36,961 bases of DNA, taken from the NCBI RefSeq assembly GCF_016428805.1, contig NZ_JAELTJ010000052.1, positions 1-36,961 on the forward strand, read 5' to 3'. Of the stretch, positions 16,260-28,314 are shown in pieces. The stretch comes from Achromobacter sp. ASV32. Lineage in GTDB: Bacteria > Pseudomonadota > Gammaproteobacteria > Burkholderiales > Burkholderiaceae_B. Every line of letters begins with the position of its first letter. Position 1 is the stretch's first letter. Position numbers and translations under genes: made by a program. Below the pieces are notes generated by a model. The model did not search any database and had not been told where the DNA came from. It worked only from the letters and a program-made list of their open reading frames with translations.

Positions 16260-17102
16260 TCACCACCACGCGTGGAAGTGGTGTACCGGGCCGTGGCCGG
16301 AGCCAACCGACAGGCGCTCGGCGTGGCGAATGGCTTCGGTGAGATAGGCCTTGGCGCGGCGGGCGGCCTCGGGCACGTCCTCGACCTGCGGCAGCAGGGC
16401 GGCCAGGGCGGCCGACAGGGTGCAGCCGGTGCCGTGGGTATTGACGGTTTCGATGCGGTGGCCGGGCAGCTCGATCATGCGGTCGCCGTCGTGCAGCAAG
16501 TCGATGGTCTCGTTGCCGGGCAGGTGGCCGCCCTTGACCATCACCCAGCGCTGGCCGGAATGGGCCATCTTGTTGCGCAGGCGCTCGGCCACACGGCGCA
16601 TTTCCTTCACCGTTTCGACGGGGCGCTCTTCGAGCAGCACGCCGGCTTCGGGCAGGTTGGGCGTGAGCAGCGTGGCCTGCGGCAGCATGGCTTCGCGCAT
16701 GGCGCCGACCGCGTCGCGTTCGAGCAGCAGGTCGCCGCTCTTGGCGACCATGACCGGGTCCAGCACCACGTGGGCCGGGTTCCATTTGGCGAGTTTTTCC
16801 GCCACCACCTGGATCACCGGCTTCTGGCCCAGCATGCCGATCTTGACCGCGTCGATGCGGACGTCGGCGAACAGCGTGTCGATCTGCAGGCCGACAAAAT
16901 CCGGCTGCACGGGCGAAATGCCGGTGACGCCCTGGGTGTTCTGGGCGGTCAGGGCGGCGATGACGGCGCAGCCGTAGGCGCCCAGGGCGCTCATGGCCTT
17001 GACGTCGGCCAGGATACCGGCGCCGCCGGAGGGGTCGACGCCTGCGATGGTCAGCGCGTTGGGGATGGGGCGCGCACCGGCGGCCGCTTCGCGCTTGCTC
17101 AT
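16260..17102 (-). CDS. thiD: Hydroxymethylpyrimidine/phosphomethylpyrimidine kinase ThiD
   Basis: A 280-residue cytoplasmic kinase that phosphorylates HMP and HMP-P for thiamine synthesis. The ATG at 17102 overlaps the thiG stop by four bases (ATGA), which fixes the start. Motifs seen: [18 protein letters not shown] near 18-35, [25 protein letters not shown] and the anion-hole/catalytic segment [15 protein letters not shown] with its conserved Gly-Thr-Gly-Cys. No thiE is next to it; the pathway is split across the genome. Confidence 0.95.
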   Translation of the reverse strand: MSKREAAAGARPIPNALTIAGVDPSGGAGILADVKAMSALGAYGCAVIAALTAQNTQGVTGISPVQPDFVGLQIDTLFADVRIDAVKIGMLGQKPVIQVVAEKLAKWNPAHVVLDPVMVAKSGDLLLERDAVGAMREAMLPQATLLTPNLPEAGVLLEERPVETVKEMRRVAERLRNKMAHSGQRWVMVKGGHLPGNETIDLLHDGDRMIELPGHRIETVNTHGTGCTLSAALAALLPQVEDVPEAARRAKAYLTEAIRHAERLSVGSGHGPVHHFHAWW

Positions 17103-17908
17103 TTGGCGGCGCCGGGGGCGGCGGTGATCAGGCCTTCGGTGGGCGAGCTGGGCGCGCCGCTGTACAGCTTTTTGGGCATGCGGCCGGCCAGGAAGGCTTC
17201 GCGGCCGGATTCCACGCCCTTTTTCATGGCGCTGGCCATCAGCACCGGGTCGCGCGCGGCGGCGATGGCGGTGTTCATCAGCACGGCGTCGCAGCCCAGT
17301 TCCATGGCGATGGCGGCGTCGGACGCAGTGCCCACGCCGGCATCCACCACCACCGGCACGCGGGCCTGGTCGATGATCAGACGCAGGTTCCAGGGATTCA
17401 GGATGCCCATGCCCGAGCCGATCAGCGAGGCCAGCGGCATGACGGCCACGGCGCCCAGGTCTTCCAGCATGCGGCACTGGATGGGATCGTCGGTGCAATA
17501 GACCATGACCTTGAAGCCTTCGTCGACCAGCGTCTTGGTGGCCTTCAGGGTTTCAGGCATGTTGGGGAACAGGGTGTGCGCGTCGCCCAGCACTTCCAGT
17601 TTGACCAGGTCATGGCCGTCCAGCAGTTCGCGCGCCAGGCGCAGCGTGCGCACGGCGTCGTCAGCCGAATAGCAGCCGGCGGTGTTGGGCAGCAACGTGA
17701 ACTTGGACGGCGGCACGTAGTCGAGCAGGTTCGGTTCGCCGGGGTTCTGGCCGATGTTGGTGCGGCGGATGGCGACCGTGACGATCTGCGTGCCGCTGGC
17801 GTCCAGCGCCGCGCGGGTCTGTTCGAAGTCCTTGTACTTGCCGGTGCCGACGAGCAGGCGCGACGAATAGGTGCGGCCGGCGATGCTGAGAGTGTCTTGA
17901 GTGGTCAT
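17099..17908 (-). CDS. thiG: Thiazole synthase ThiG
   Basis: A 269-residue TIM-barrel enzyme that makes the thiazole phosphate of thiamine from DXP, a glycine-derived imine and ThiS thiocarboxylate. The Schiff-base Lys103 lies in [49 protein letters not shown] and [10 protein letters not shown] are characteristic. thiS, which usually precedes thiG, is not found in the 223 bp upstream, and I saw no TPP riboswitch (no CUGAGA or CCUGAUCUGG element) there. That gap holds only a small GATCAA / TTGATC dyad at 17972-17987. Confidence 0.95.
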   Translation of the reverse strand: MTTQDTLSIAGRTYSSRLLVGTGKYKDFEQTRAALDASGTQIVTVAIRRTNIGQNPGEPNLLDYVPPSKFTLLPNTAGCYSADDAVRTLRLARELLDGHDLVKLEVLGDAHTLFPNMPETLKATKTLVDEGFKVMVYCTDDPIQCRMLEDLGAVAVMPLASLIGSGMGILNPWNLRLIIDQARVPVVVDAGVGTASDAAIAMELGCDAVLMNTAIAAARDPVLMASAMKKGVESGREAFLAGRMPKKLYSGAPSSPTEGLITAAPGAAK

Positions 17909-18131
17909 GGCGGTGTTTCAAAGAGCGGGCGCGCTGCGCGGGACCCGCGGGGGCTGGCTGATGATCTGGCGGATCAAGGGGTTGATCACGGTAACGCGAA
18001 TCATAAAGCACCGAGGCGCGCGGCCGTTCCAGAAACCGCGCTTCCTGCATGGCGGCGGCTGCGCAGGCGGCGGGACGATGCCGCGCCTGCCGCTTTGGCC
18101 AGTGCCAGGCGCCTGCGGGTGTCACCCGGTC

Positions 18132-19037
18132 TTAAGAAGGCGCGCGCACGCGGTCCAGGTCCGCGCATAGCTGTTCGGCGGCGTCAATCAGCCGCGGGCC
18201 GGGGCGATACAGCGCGTCGGCGTCGATGCCGTACACGTGGCCGGCCCTGGCCGCGGGCAGGCCCATGCCGCGCCAGGCGGCCAGGTTGCGGGCGGTATCG
18301 GCGGGCGTGGCCACGCCGGCCAGCACGGCATCGGGACGTGCGGCCAGCACGTTTTCCAGGCCGACCTGCGGCGCCACCACGGGTGCCTGGCCGAACACGT
18401 TGACGCCGCCGCACAGGCGCAGCGCGTCGCTGACGATGCTGGCGTGATTCAGGGTGTAGATCGGGTCCAGGCCCGCCTGCACGAACACGCGCACGGGCTT
18501 GCGCGACGCGTAGCGGGCGGCCAGCGCGTCGAGCCGGGCCCGTAGCGCCTGGGCCGCGGGCGCGGCGGTCGATGCCGTGCCGAACAGCACCCCCAGCCGC
18601 TCGATGGCGTCAGGAATGGCGGCCAGCGTCTGGGGGTCGCTGTAATAGACCGGCACGCCCAGTTTGTCCATCACGCGTGCCAGCGGCGCGGCGGCCGAGG
18701 GCTGCCAGGCGATCACCAGGTCGGGCCGGACGGAAGCCACACGCTCGGGGTCGGGTTGGGTGCCATCGCCGATGACCGGCAGTTCACGGGCGGCGGGCGG
18801 GTAGTCGCTGCCGCGGATGGTGGCGATCAGGTAGCCGCCGGCGCCCGCCGCGTAGACCAGTTCGGTGGCGTGCGGCGCCAGGGTCACGGCGCGCCGGGCT
18901 GGGGCGGCCAGGGTGATGTCGCGGCCGCGGTCGTCGCGGGCATGGATCGCGGTGGAATCCGCCGCACCGGCCACGGCTGGCCCGACGGCCAGCAGCAGCC
19001 CCAGGAGGGAAAGGGGGATCGTGCGACGGAGTGTCAT
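18132..19037 (-). CDS. btuF: Cobalamin-binding periplasmic protein BtuF
   Basis: A 301-residue exported binding protein. The signal peptide covers 1-25. The body has the two-lobe BtuF/FecB-type fold: APHATELVYAAGAGGYLIA, then PDPERVASVRPDLVIAW, and a C-terminal region ending RLIDAAEQLCADLD. BtuF captures vitamin B12 for the BtuCD importer. Assignment depends on similarity plus position downstream of a riboswitch-controlled btuB. btuC and btuD are not in the window. A strong intrinsic terminator stops 12 bases before its ATG and no clear SD is visible, so how it is transcribed and translated is unclear. Confidence 0.82.
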   Translation of the reverse strand: MTLRRTIPLSLLGLLLAVGPAVAGAADSTAIHARDDRGRDITLAAPARRAVTLAPHATELVYAAGAGGYLIATIRGSDYPPAARELPVIGDGTQPDPERVASVRPDLVIAWQPSAAAPLARVMDKLGVPVYYSDPQTLAAIPDAIERLGVLFGTASTAAPAAQALRARLDALAARYASRKPVRVFVQAGLDPIYTLNHASIVSDALRLCGGVNVFGQAPVVAPQVGLENVLAARPDAVLAGVATPADTARNLAAWRGMGLPAARAGHVYGIDADALYRPGPRLIDAAEQLCADLDRVRAPS

Positions 19038-19049
19038 GCGGGGAAGGCC

Positions 19050-19080
19050 AAAAAAATAGTCGGCGCGAAACGCCGACTAT
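19050..19080 (-). terminator. Strong intrinsic terminator between btuB and btuF
   Basis: On the minus strand a 10-bp perfect stem (ATAGTCGGCG / CGCCGACTAT, loop TTTCG) runs directly into a T-tract (about seven Ts). It is a textbook rho-independent terminator. It ends about 12 bases before the btuF ATG, so most btuB transcripts should stop before btuF. Confidence 0.9.
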
Positions 19081-19122
19081 ATCGGATAGCCGCCCGGGGG
19101 GCGCGTTGGCACGGTATCGCTG

Positions 19123-19150
19123 CGTAGCGCCGCGCATGCGCGGCGCTACG
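19123..19150. repeat. 28-bp perfect palindrome between btuB and btuF
   Basis: CGTAGCGCCGCGCA and its exact reverse complement lie back to back with no spacer (centre at 19136/19137). It is 25 bases after the btuB stop and 42 bases upstream of the terminator. It may be a REP-like element, a protein-binding site or an mRNA 3'-end structure. Confidence 0.7.
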
Positions 19151-19175
19151 TTCCGGGGCGGTGCGCCGCGGCAGC

Positions 19176-21227
19176 TCAGTAGCGCACGGTCAGCGAGGCG
19201 TAGAAGTTGCGGCCGGGGGCGGGGTACAGGTTGTAGTTGGCAACCGGGCCCAGCATCTCGAACGAGGCGTTGCCGCCGCGGATGCCGTACGTGGCGTACT
19301 TGCGGTCCAGCAGGTTGTTCACGCCCAGCGCGCCTTCGATATTGCGGGTGAACTTGTAGGCCACCTTGGTATTGAAGAGCACGTAGGCGTCCAGTTGCGT
19401 GTCGAACTGGTTGGCCTGGTCGTTGTCCATGCGCGACTTGCCCACGTATTGCGCCGACACGTTCCACAGGAAGGCGTCGGTGGGGCGCCAGGTCACGCCG
19501 GCGTTGGCCAGCCACTTGGGCGCCAGCGGCACGGTCTTGCCCGACAGGTCCACGCCGGCGTAGGTGCCCGAGCGGAATTGCGCCTGCATCCAGGTCACGT
19601 TGGCGTCCAGCGTCACGCTGCGGGTCAGCGCGTGGTGGCCTTCCAGCTCGATGCCCTGGCGGCGCGTCGGATCCAGGTTGGTGTTGGCGCCGGTGCCCGG
19701 GCCCCACATGCCATCGGCCAGCGGGTTGTACTGGATTTCGTTGGTCAGGTCATAGCGGAACCACGACAGGCGGGCGCTGCTCTTGTCCGAGGCCCAGGTC
19801 ACGCCCAGTTCCTTGTCGGTGGACGTCTGCGGCGCCAGCGGCGACTGCACCGACAGCGCTTCGTCGGCGTTGGGCAGGCGGAAGCTGCGGCCGACCTTGC
19901 CGTACAGGCCGAAGCCGGCGGCCAGGTCCTGGCGCACGCCCAGTTGCCAGGCGGTCAGGTGATGGCCCTTGTCCGATTCCTCGCCCGAGCCGGAAATCAC
20001 TTCCAGCTTGTCCGAGGCGTACTGGCGGCGCACGCCCATCGTCACGTAGGTGCTGTCGGTGGCGCGGATCTGGCCTTCGGCGAACAGGCCGTACTGGTGC
20101 TGGCGCGACTGCCACTTGGACGGCGTGAAGTCGTAGTAGGCGTTCTGGTCGGCGCTGGTCTTGGCTTCCTGCGCGTCAGCGCCGAAGACGACGCTGTGGC
20201 CGCCGGTGATCGGCAGGCGGTAGCGCAGGCTGGCCAGGTTTTCTTCCAGCTTCTGGTTGCGCAGGGTGTCGCCGAAGCCATCGTACGACAGGCCGTTCAG
20301 CTTCTTCTCGCGGGTCGACGCGTCGGCGTACAGGGTGCCCACGCCGATCTGCTGCTCGACCTGCAGGCCGAAGGTGGTGGTGGTCGTCTTGATGTAGTCG
20401 ACCTTGTTCTTGGCGCCGCGCGGGTCGCTTTCGAACTGGTTCTCGCCCGTGGTCGGGTTGATCAGGCGCGGACCCGGCAGGTCCAGCTTTTGCGTCGTCG
20501 TGTTGCCGTACAGGCGGATCGAGCCGTTGTCGTGGCGGAACGTGACGCCGCCGCCGCCGCCCTCGCGGCTTTCGCCGCTGTGGTCGCGGTAGCCGTCGCT
20601 GTGCAGCGATTGCAGGTAGGCGTCAACGCCGACCTTCTGGTTGTTCATGGCCACGGCGGCGTCGTATTGGCGCAGGCCGTAGCTGCCGAAGGTGGCGGTG
20701 GCGCGGGCGGTCACCGGCTCCTTGGAAAAATCCTTGCGGGTGATGATGTTGATCACGCCGCCGGTCGTGCCGCCGCCGTATTGCACCGAGCCGCTGCCGC
20801 GCACGATTTCCACGCGTTCCACCTGGTCCAGCGGCACCACGCCCAGGCTGGGCGCCGACAGGTCGTTGGTGTTCTGCTTGACGCCGTCGATCATGATCAG
20901 CGTGTTGCTGGCGCCGGTGATACCGAAGCCGCGCAGGTCGACGATGGCGTTGTCGCTGGCGCTGCTGGTGTTGATCAGGTGGATGCCGGCCTGGGTCGAC
21001 AGCAGGTCCTGCATGGTGCGCGCGCTGCTGGCGGCGATGTCGTCGGCGGTGATGACCGAGATCGACACGGGCAGGGTACGGCCGTCGGTCGGCACGCGCT
21101 GGGCGGTGACGGTGATGGCGTCGAGTTCGGACGGGGTAGCGGGGGTGGCGGCTTGCTGGGCTGCCGACAGGGCGGGAGCGGAACAGAGCAGGGCGCCGGC
21201 GTAGCGCCGGATGGAGCGGGATTTCAT
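19176..21227 (-). CDS. btuB: TonB-dependent vitamin B12 receptor BtuB
   Basis: A 683-residue outer-membrane receptor. Residues 1-23 form a signal peptide. A TonB box-like DAITVTAQRV lies at 36-45. The plug domain follows (about 50-165; SARTMQDLLSTQAGI, VDLRGFGITGASNTLIMIDG, VERVEIVRGSGSVQYGGG, GGVINIITRK). A 22-strand barrel runs to the C-terminal Tyr (FYASLTVRY), including a NLLDRKYATYG block. Many TonB receptors look like this; cobalamin specificity comes from the cobalamin riboswitch 110 bases upstream and from btuF downstream. The ATG at 21227 has GAGG upstream. It diverges from metH. Confidence 0.9.
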   Translation of the reverse strand: MKSRSIRRYAGALLCSAPALSAAQQAATPATPSELDAITVTAQRVPTDGRTLPVSISVITADDIAASSARTMQDLLSTQAGIHLINTSSASDNAIVDLRGFGITGASNTLIMIDGVKQNTNDLSAPSLGVVPLDQVERVEIVRGSGSVQYGGGTTGGVINIITRKDFSKEPVTARATATFGSYGLRQYDAAVAMNNQKVGVDAYLQSLHSDGYRDHSGESREGGGGGVTFRHDNGSIRLYGNTTTQKLDLPGPRLINPTTGENQFESDPRGAKNKVDYIKTTTTTFGLQVEQQIGVGTLYADASTREKKLNGLSYDGFGDTLRNQKLEENLASLRYRLPITGGHSVVFGADAQEAKTSADQNAYYDFTPSKWQSRQHQYGLFAEGQIRATDSTYVTMGVRRQYASDKLEVISGSGEESDKGHHLTAWQLGVRQDLAAGFGLYGKVGRSFRLPNADEALSVQSPLAPQTSTDKELGVTWASDKSSARLSWFRYDLTNEIQYNPLADGMWGPGTGANTNLDPTRRQGIELEGHHALTRSVTLDANVTWMQAQFRSGTYAGVDLSGKTVPLAPKWLANAGVTWRPTDAFLWNVSAQYVGKSRMDNDQANQFDTQLDAYVLFNTKVAYKFTRNIEGALGVNNLLDRKYATYGIRGGNASFEMLGPVANYNLYPAPGRNFYASLTVRY

Positions 21228-21337
21228 CTACGTAACCTCGATGCGACCCGCGACCCCGCAGGTCAATCACGATGGGGAGGCTGTCCAGGCCGGCAGCGGC
21301 CCGTAAAGGGCGCCGGGGGCGGACATCCTGGCGATCG

Positions 21338-21531
21338 AACAGGCCGGTATCGGGCTGCCATGGGCGCACTGCGCACATGGGGACCGTTGCGGGGGCAGCA
21401 CAGGCTGGATGCCGGCCGGGCCAGCCTTGTGGGCGGCGAGGAGCCAGCGTCTTCCTGTTTCCCGTTTACCTTTCGCACGCGGCCGGGCAAGTGTTGTGTT
21501 CTTGCCCGCCCTGTTGCGCCGAAAGCACCGG
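21338..21531 (-). ncRNA. Cobalamin (B12/AdoCbl) riboswitch upstream of btuB
   Basis: On the minus strand the conserved parts appear in order: CCGGTGCTTTCGGCGC (from 21531), AAACGGGAAACAGG (around 21466-21453), the nearly invariant GCTGCCCCCGCAAC core (21399-21386) and the B12 box CAGCCCGATACCGGCCTG (21357-21340). Length (about 195 nt) and spacing fit the class. It ends about 110 bases before btuB and should switch off uptake when B12 is plentiful. No intrinsic terminator is obvious between the box and btuB, so control of translation (hiding the GAGG near 21238) is more likely. Confidence 0.93.
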
Positions 21532-21672
21532 TTCGGGGCCGAAACTGTATCACCGGGGGGCAGGATCGGGCCCATTTTGTTACGATCAGGACTTGTTTTT
21601 TCGGCGTTTATCGCTTTTTAGCGACATCTGCGCAGCCCTGGCGCCGCCGCTCAACCCCATCCGGACCCGAAC
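21532..21672 (+). other. metH leader and shared divergent promoter region
   Basis: This stretch separates the btuB riboswitch (minus) from metH (plus). It contains T-rich tracts (21595-21620) and a short hairpin TCGCT / AGCGA at 21611-21624. I found no second riboswitch (no SAH or SAM element that I can recognise) and no convincing -35/-10 pair. Together with 21228-21531 it forms the longest gene-free stretch in the window. Confidence 0.4.
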
Positions 21673-25446
<3,774 letters not shown>

Positions 25447-25469
25447 TCCCGCCCAAGGCCGTTGCACCC

Positions 25470-25508
25470 AAGCGCCGCCCCGGCCCGTCCGGCGCGGCGC
25501 TTTGTTTT
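25470..25508 (+). terminator. Rho-independent terminator after metH
   Basis: A 9-bp perfect outer stem (AAGCGCCGC / GCGGCGCTT) encloses an inner CCGG / CCGG pair. It is followed by TTTGTTTTG. It insulates metH from the sugar-acid locus. Confidence 0.88.
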
Positions 25509-25516
25509 GTCCCCAG

Positions 25517-25588
25517 TGGTTTACCACGCTGATAGTGGTAAACCATGATGTGCCAAATTGGTAAACCACATAATATTTGGTCCAACCA
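25517..25588 (+). promoter_or_regulatory. Operator cluster for the GntR regulator
   Basis: Three perfect sites: TGGTTTACCA at 25517-25526, and its reverse complement TGGTAAACCA at 25536-25545 and 25559-25568. A fourth, degenerate site TGGTCCAACCA at 25578-25588 has a 3-base centre. TGGT-N-ACCA is the kind of half-site pair that FadR-family GntR dimers bind. A -10-like CATAAT at 25569-25574 lies between sites 3 and 4, so occupancy should block transcription of the regulator and perhaps the whole locus. Confidence 0.85.
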
Positions 25589-25600
25589 CTTTTAACCGCC

Positions 25601-26329
25601 ATGACACTACAACTGATCCCCAAGCCCGAGGAACCCGCCGCCAAGCCCGTGGCCGACCGCGCCTACCTGCGGCTGGCCGCGCAGATCCAGGCGCTGGTGG
25701 CCCAGGGCGAATTCGCGGTGGGCAAGCGCCTGCCGGCCGAGCGCGCGCTGGCCGAGCGCTTCGACGTCAGCCGCACCTCGCTGCGCGAGGCCATCATCGC
25801 GCTGGAACTGCAGGGCGTGGTGGAGGTGCGCGGCGGCTCGGGCATCTATGTCTGCGAACCGCCCGCGGGCGTGGCGCGCCTGCCGGTCACGCAAGAGCCG
25901 GGCGCCGGGCCATTCGAGCTGCTGCGCGCGCGCTGCCTGATCGAATCCGAAATCGCCGCGCTGGCGGCCACCACCCGCAACGACGCCGACCTGGACCGCA
26001 TCTTCGAAGCGCTGACGACCATGCGCGAACAGATGATGAACAAGGCGGCCAATGAAGCGGCCGACCGGGCCTTTCACCTGTACATCGCCCAGTCCACCGG
26101 CAACAGCGTGCTGCTGGGTACGGTGTCGGCGATGTGGGATCAGGCCCAGGGGCCGATCTGGGAAAAGATCGAACAGCATTTCCACACCCAGGAATTGCGC
26201 CAGGCCTCGCAGCAAGACCATCAGCGCATCTTCAGCGCGCTGGTGGCTCGCGATGCGGACGGTGCGCGCCTGGCCATGCGTGGCCATCTGGAGCGCGTGA
26301 TCGGCGAATTCGCGCAGGGGTGGCGCTAG
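25601..26329 (+). CDS. GntR-family (FadR subfamily) regulator of the sugar-acid locus
   Basis: A 242-residue transcription factor. ATG at 25601; a TTG 24 bases earlier lies inside an operator and is rejected. The N-terminal winged helix (about 20-85) has LPAERALAERFDVSRTSLRE and GVVEVRGGSGIYV. The C-terminal all-helical FCD domain (about 100-235) carries likely metal/ligand residues in ADRAFHLYIA, QDHQRIFSAL and MRGHLERV. FadR-type regulators with FCD domains often bind sugar acids, for example UxuR and ExuR, and repress their catabolic genes. Four operator-like sites lie directly upstream, none before the structural genes, so it probably controls itself and the genes downstream by readthrough. 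The inducer is unknown. Confidence 0.9.
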   Translation: MTLQLIPKPEEPAAKPVADRAYLRLAAQIQALVAQGEFAVGKRLPAERALAERFDVSRTSLREAIIALELQGVVEVRGGSGIYVCEPPAGVARLPVTQEPGAGPFELLRARCLIESEIAALAATTRNDADLDRIFEALTTMREQMMNKAANEAADRAFHLYIAQSTGNSVLLGTVSAMWDQAQGPIWEKIEQHFHTQELRQASQQDHQRIFSALVARDADGARLAMRGHLERVIGEFAQGWR

Positions 26330-26415
26330 CGCGGCAACACCGGCAGGCGGCCCCCGGCTGAGCGCGGAAGATACCGCGCCCCGGAACCGGGCTGATACGA
26401 ATATGGAGACCAGCA

Positions 26416-27330
26416 ATGCAGCAAACGAACAAGGGGAGCCGCACCGCAACCGGTGGGGCAATCATCCACGGGGCGGCGCGTCGCCCACGGGCCATCCGCA
26501 CGGCGGCCCATGTGTTGTCGGCATGCCTGCTGGCCGCCTGCGCGCTGGCCGCGCCTGCATCGGCACAGCAGGCGCCCGCAGCGGGCCAGAGTCCACGCAT
26601 CGATGCCATCCGCAAGGCCGGTGAACTGCGCGTGGGCGTGCTGCAGAACGCGCCCTGGCTGATCCAGGACGTGTCCGGCCGGGGCGGCGAGGCCTGGAGC
26701 GGTCCGGCCTGGCTGTTGGCCAAGGAATACGCCCGCCAGCTGGGCGTGACGCTGACCGCCGTGCCGGTGTCGCACGAAACCAAGGTGCCGGTGCTGGCGG
26801 CCAACCAGGTCGACATGACCATCAGCCCGCTGGCCGAAACGCCCGAGCGCCTGAAGGTGGTGGACTTCGTCCTGTATTCCTCGACCAGTGTCTGCATGTT
26901 CGGCCTGGCGGCCAACCCCAAGCTGGCCGCGGCCAAGTCGGTCGACGACCTGAACCAGCCGGGCATCACCATCGCGTACTTCACCGGTGGCGCCGAAGAA
27001 GCCTGGGTCAAGCAGCGCTTTCCCAAGGCGCAGTTGCGCGCCGTGGCCAACTCGGGCGCCACCGCGCCTATCGAGGAAATCATGGCCAGGCGCGCCGATG
27101 CGGCGCCCATCAACCGGGTGCCCTGGGTGGGGCTGAGCCGCAAGGTGCGCGGCCTGACCGTGTTGCCGGCCGAGGCCAATTGCCAGCAAAGCACCGAAAA
27201 GGCATCGCCGGTAGGCCTGGCGATCGACAAGAACCAGCCTGAATTCCTGGCCTGGCTGAGGCAGGTGGCGGGGCAGATGAAGCCGCGCCTGGACGCCGAC
27301 GAAATGCGCATCATCGAACAGAGCCCATAG
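26416..27330 (+). CDS. ABC transporter solute-binding protein 1 (family 3, sugar-acid candidate)
   Basis: A 304-residue exported binding protein of the polar amino-acid family. GGAG precedes ATG 26416. An unusually long N-region (about 30 residues) leads to a hydrophobic segment with possible lipoboxes (LSAC 34-37, LAAC 39-42) or a Sec cleavage after ASA at 50. The body resembles HisJ: Arg145 (ETPER) is at the carboxylate-binding place, but the aspartate that binds the alpha-amino group is Asn233 (DAAPINRVPW against DAAFQDEVA in HisJ). Cys160 and Cys256 may form a disulfide. It is a paralogue of the next gene, about half identical by eye. The substrate is inferred to be an organic or sugar acid. 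Confidence 0.82.
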   Translation: MQQTNKGSRTATGGAIIHGAARRPRAIRTAAHVLSACLLAACALAAPASAQQAPAAGQSPRIDAIRKAGELRVGVLQNAPWLIQDVSGRGGEAWSGPAWLLAKEYARQLGVTLTAVPVSHETKVPVLAANQVDMTISPLAETPERLKVVDFVLYSSTSVCMFGLAANPKLAAAKSVDDLNQPGITIAYFTGGAEEAWVKQRFPKAQLRAVANSGATAPIEEIMARRADAAPINRVPWVGLSRKVRGLTVLPAEANCQQSTEKASPVGLAIDKNQPEFLAWLRQVAGQMKPRLDADEMRIIEQSP

Positions 27331-27470
27331 GCCGTCACGCCGTTCTTTCCGGCAATACACCATTGATTTTTCCGACCTCGCGCAAGGCGCGCGCGGCCCG
27401 GGCGCATGCCCGCGGCTTCGCGCGGCCGTATCCGGCGCAAAGCGTCGGGCTTCCCTTCCAGGAGACAGCA

Positions 27471-28304
27471 ATGCAACAGCCTTATTTCTTCCGTCTTGCC
27501 GCCGCGGCCCTGCTGCTGGCGTCCGCGTCCGCCGCCCAGGCGCAGACCCCGCCCGCGCCCGGCGAAAGCCCGCGCATCGATGCCATCCGCAAGGCCGGCG
27601 TGCTGCGGGTCGGCGTGGTCAACAATCCGCCATGGCTGGTGCAGAACACCAGCGGCTCGGGCGAACCCTGGATGGGATCGTCGTGGCTGCTGGGCAAGGA
27701 ATTCGCGCGCTTGCTGGACGTGAAGATCGTGCCGGTGCAGGTCAGCCACGAAACCAAGGTGCCGGCGCTGATCGCCAACCAGATGGACATCATGATCGGC
27801 CCGCTGAACCAGAACGCCGAGCGCGCCAAGATCATCGACTTCGTGACCTTCTCGAACACCAGCGTGTGCATGTTCGGGCTGGCGTCCAACCCCAAGTTCA
27901 CCAACGCCACCAAGGTCGAGGACTTCAACCAGCCCGGCATCACCATGGCGTACTTCTCGGGCGCCGGCGAAGAGCCACTGGTGCTGGAGAACTTCCCCAA
28001 GGCCAAGCTGCGCGGCGTGACCAATTCGGGCTCGGTCGCGCCGATCGAAGAGGTGCTGGCGGGCCGCTCCGACGTGGCGCCGCTGAACCGCATGCTGTGG
28101 CCCAACATCAGCAAGAAGGTCAAGGGCCTGGCCGTGTTTCCCAAGGAAAACGACTGCCAGGACAGCAAGATCTTCGCCATCGACGCCGGCATGGGCGTGG
28201 CCAAGGGCCAGCCCGTCTACCTGGAATGGCTGCGCAAGGTGGAAGCGCGCATGCATCCCGAGCTGGTCGCCGAAGAGCGCCGCATGACCCAGCAGCTGAA
28301 GTAA
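27471..28304 (+). CDS. ABC transporter solute-binding protein 2 (family 3, sugar-acid candidate)
   Basis: A 277-residue periplasmic binding protein. GGAG lies before ATG 27471; the longer open frame upstream is not coding. Residues 1-24 are a clean signal peptide (AQA before QTP). It shares SPRIDAIRKAG, VSHETKVP, TSVCMFGLA and NQPGIT with SBP1. Arg118 (AER) is at the carboxylate site and Asn206 (DVAPLNRMLW) replaces the usual amino-binding Asp. Cys133 and Cys229 are conserved with SBP1. A 140-bp gap separates the two genes. It sits 10 bases before the dehydrogenase gene, so it is likely the main binding protein of the operon; the pair arose by duplication. Confidence 0.85.
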   Translation: MQQPYFFRLAAAALLLASASAAQAQTPPAPGESPRIDAIRKAGVLRVGVVNNPPWLVQNTSGSGEPWMGSSWLLGKEFARLLDVKIVPVQVSHETKVPALIANQMDIMIGPLNQNAERAKIIDFVTFSNTSVCMFGLASNPKFTNATKVEDFNQPGITMAYFSGAGEEPLVLENFPKAKLRGVTNSGSVAPIEEVLAGRSDVAPLNRMLWPNISKKVKGLAVFPKENDCQDSKIFAIDAGMGVAKGQPVYLEWLRKVEARMHPELVAEERRMTQQLK

Positions 28305-28314
28305 GGCGGACGTC

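Noticed and set aside
17909..18131. TPP riboswitch before thiG
   Set aside because: The CUGAGA and CCUGAUCUGG-type elements are missing on the minus strand.
21532..21672. SAH or SAM riboswitch before metH
   Set aside because: None of the conserved core strings I know for these classes is present; only a 5-bp hairpin was seen.
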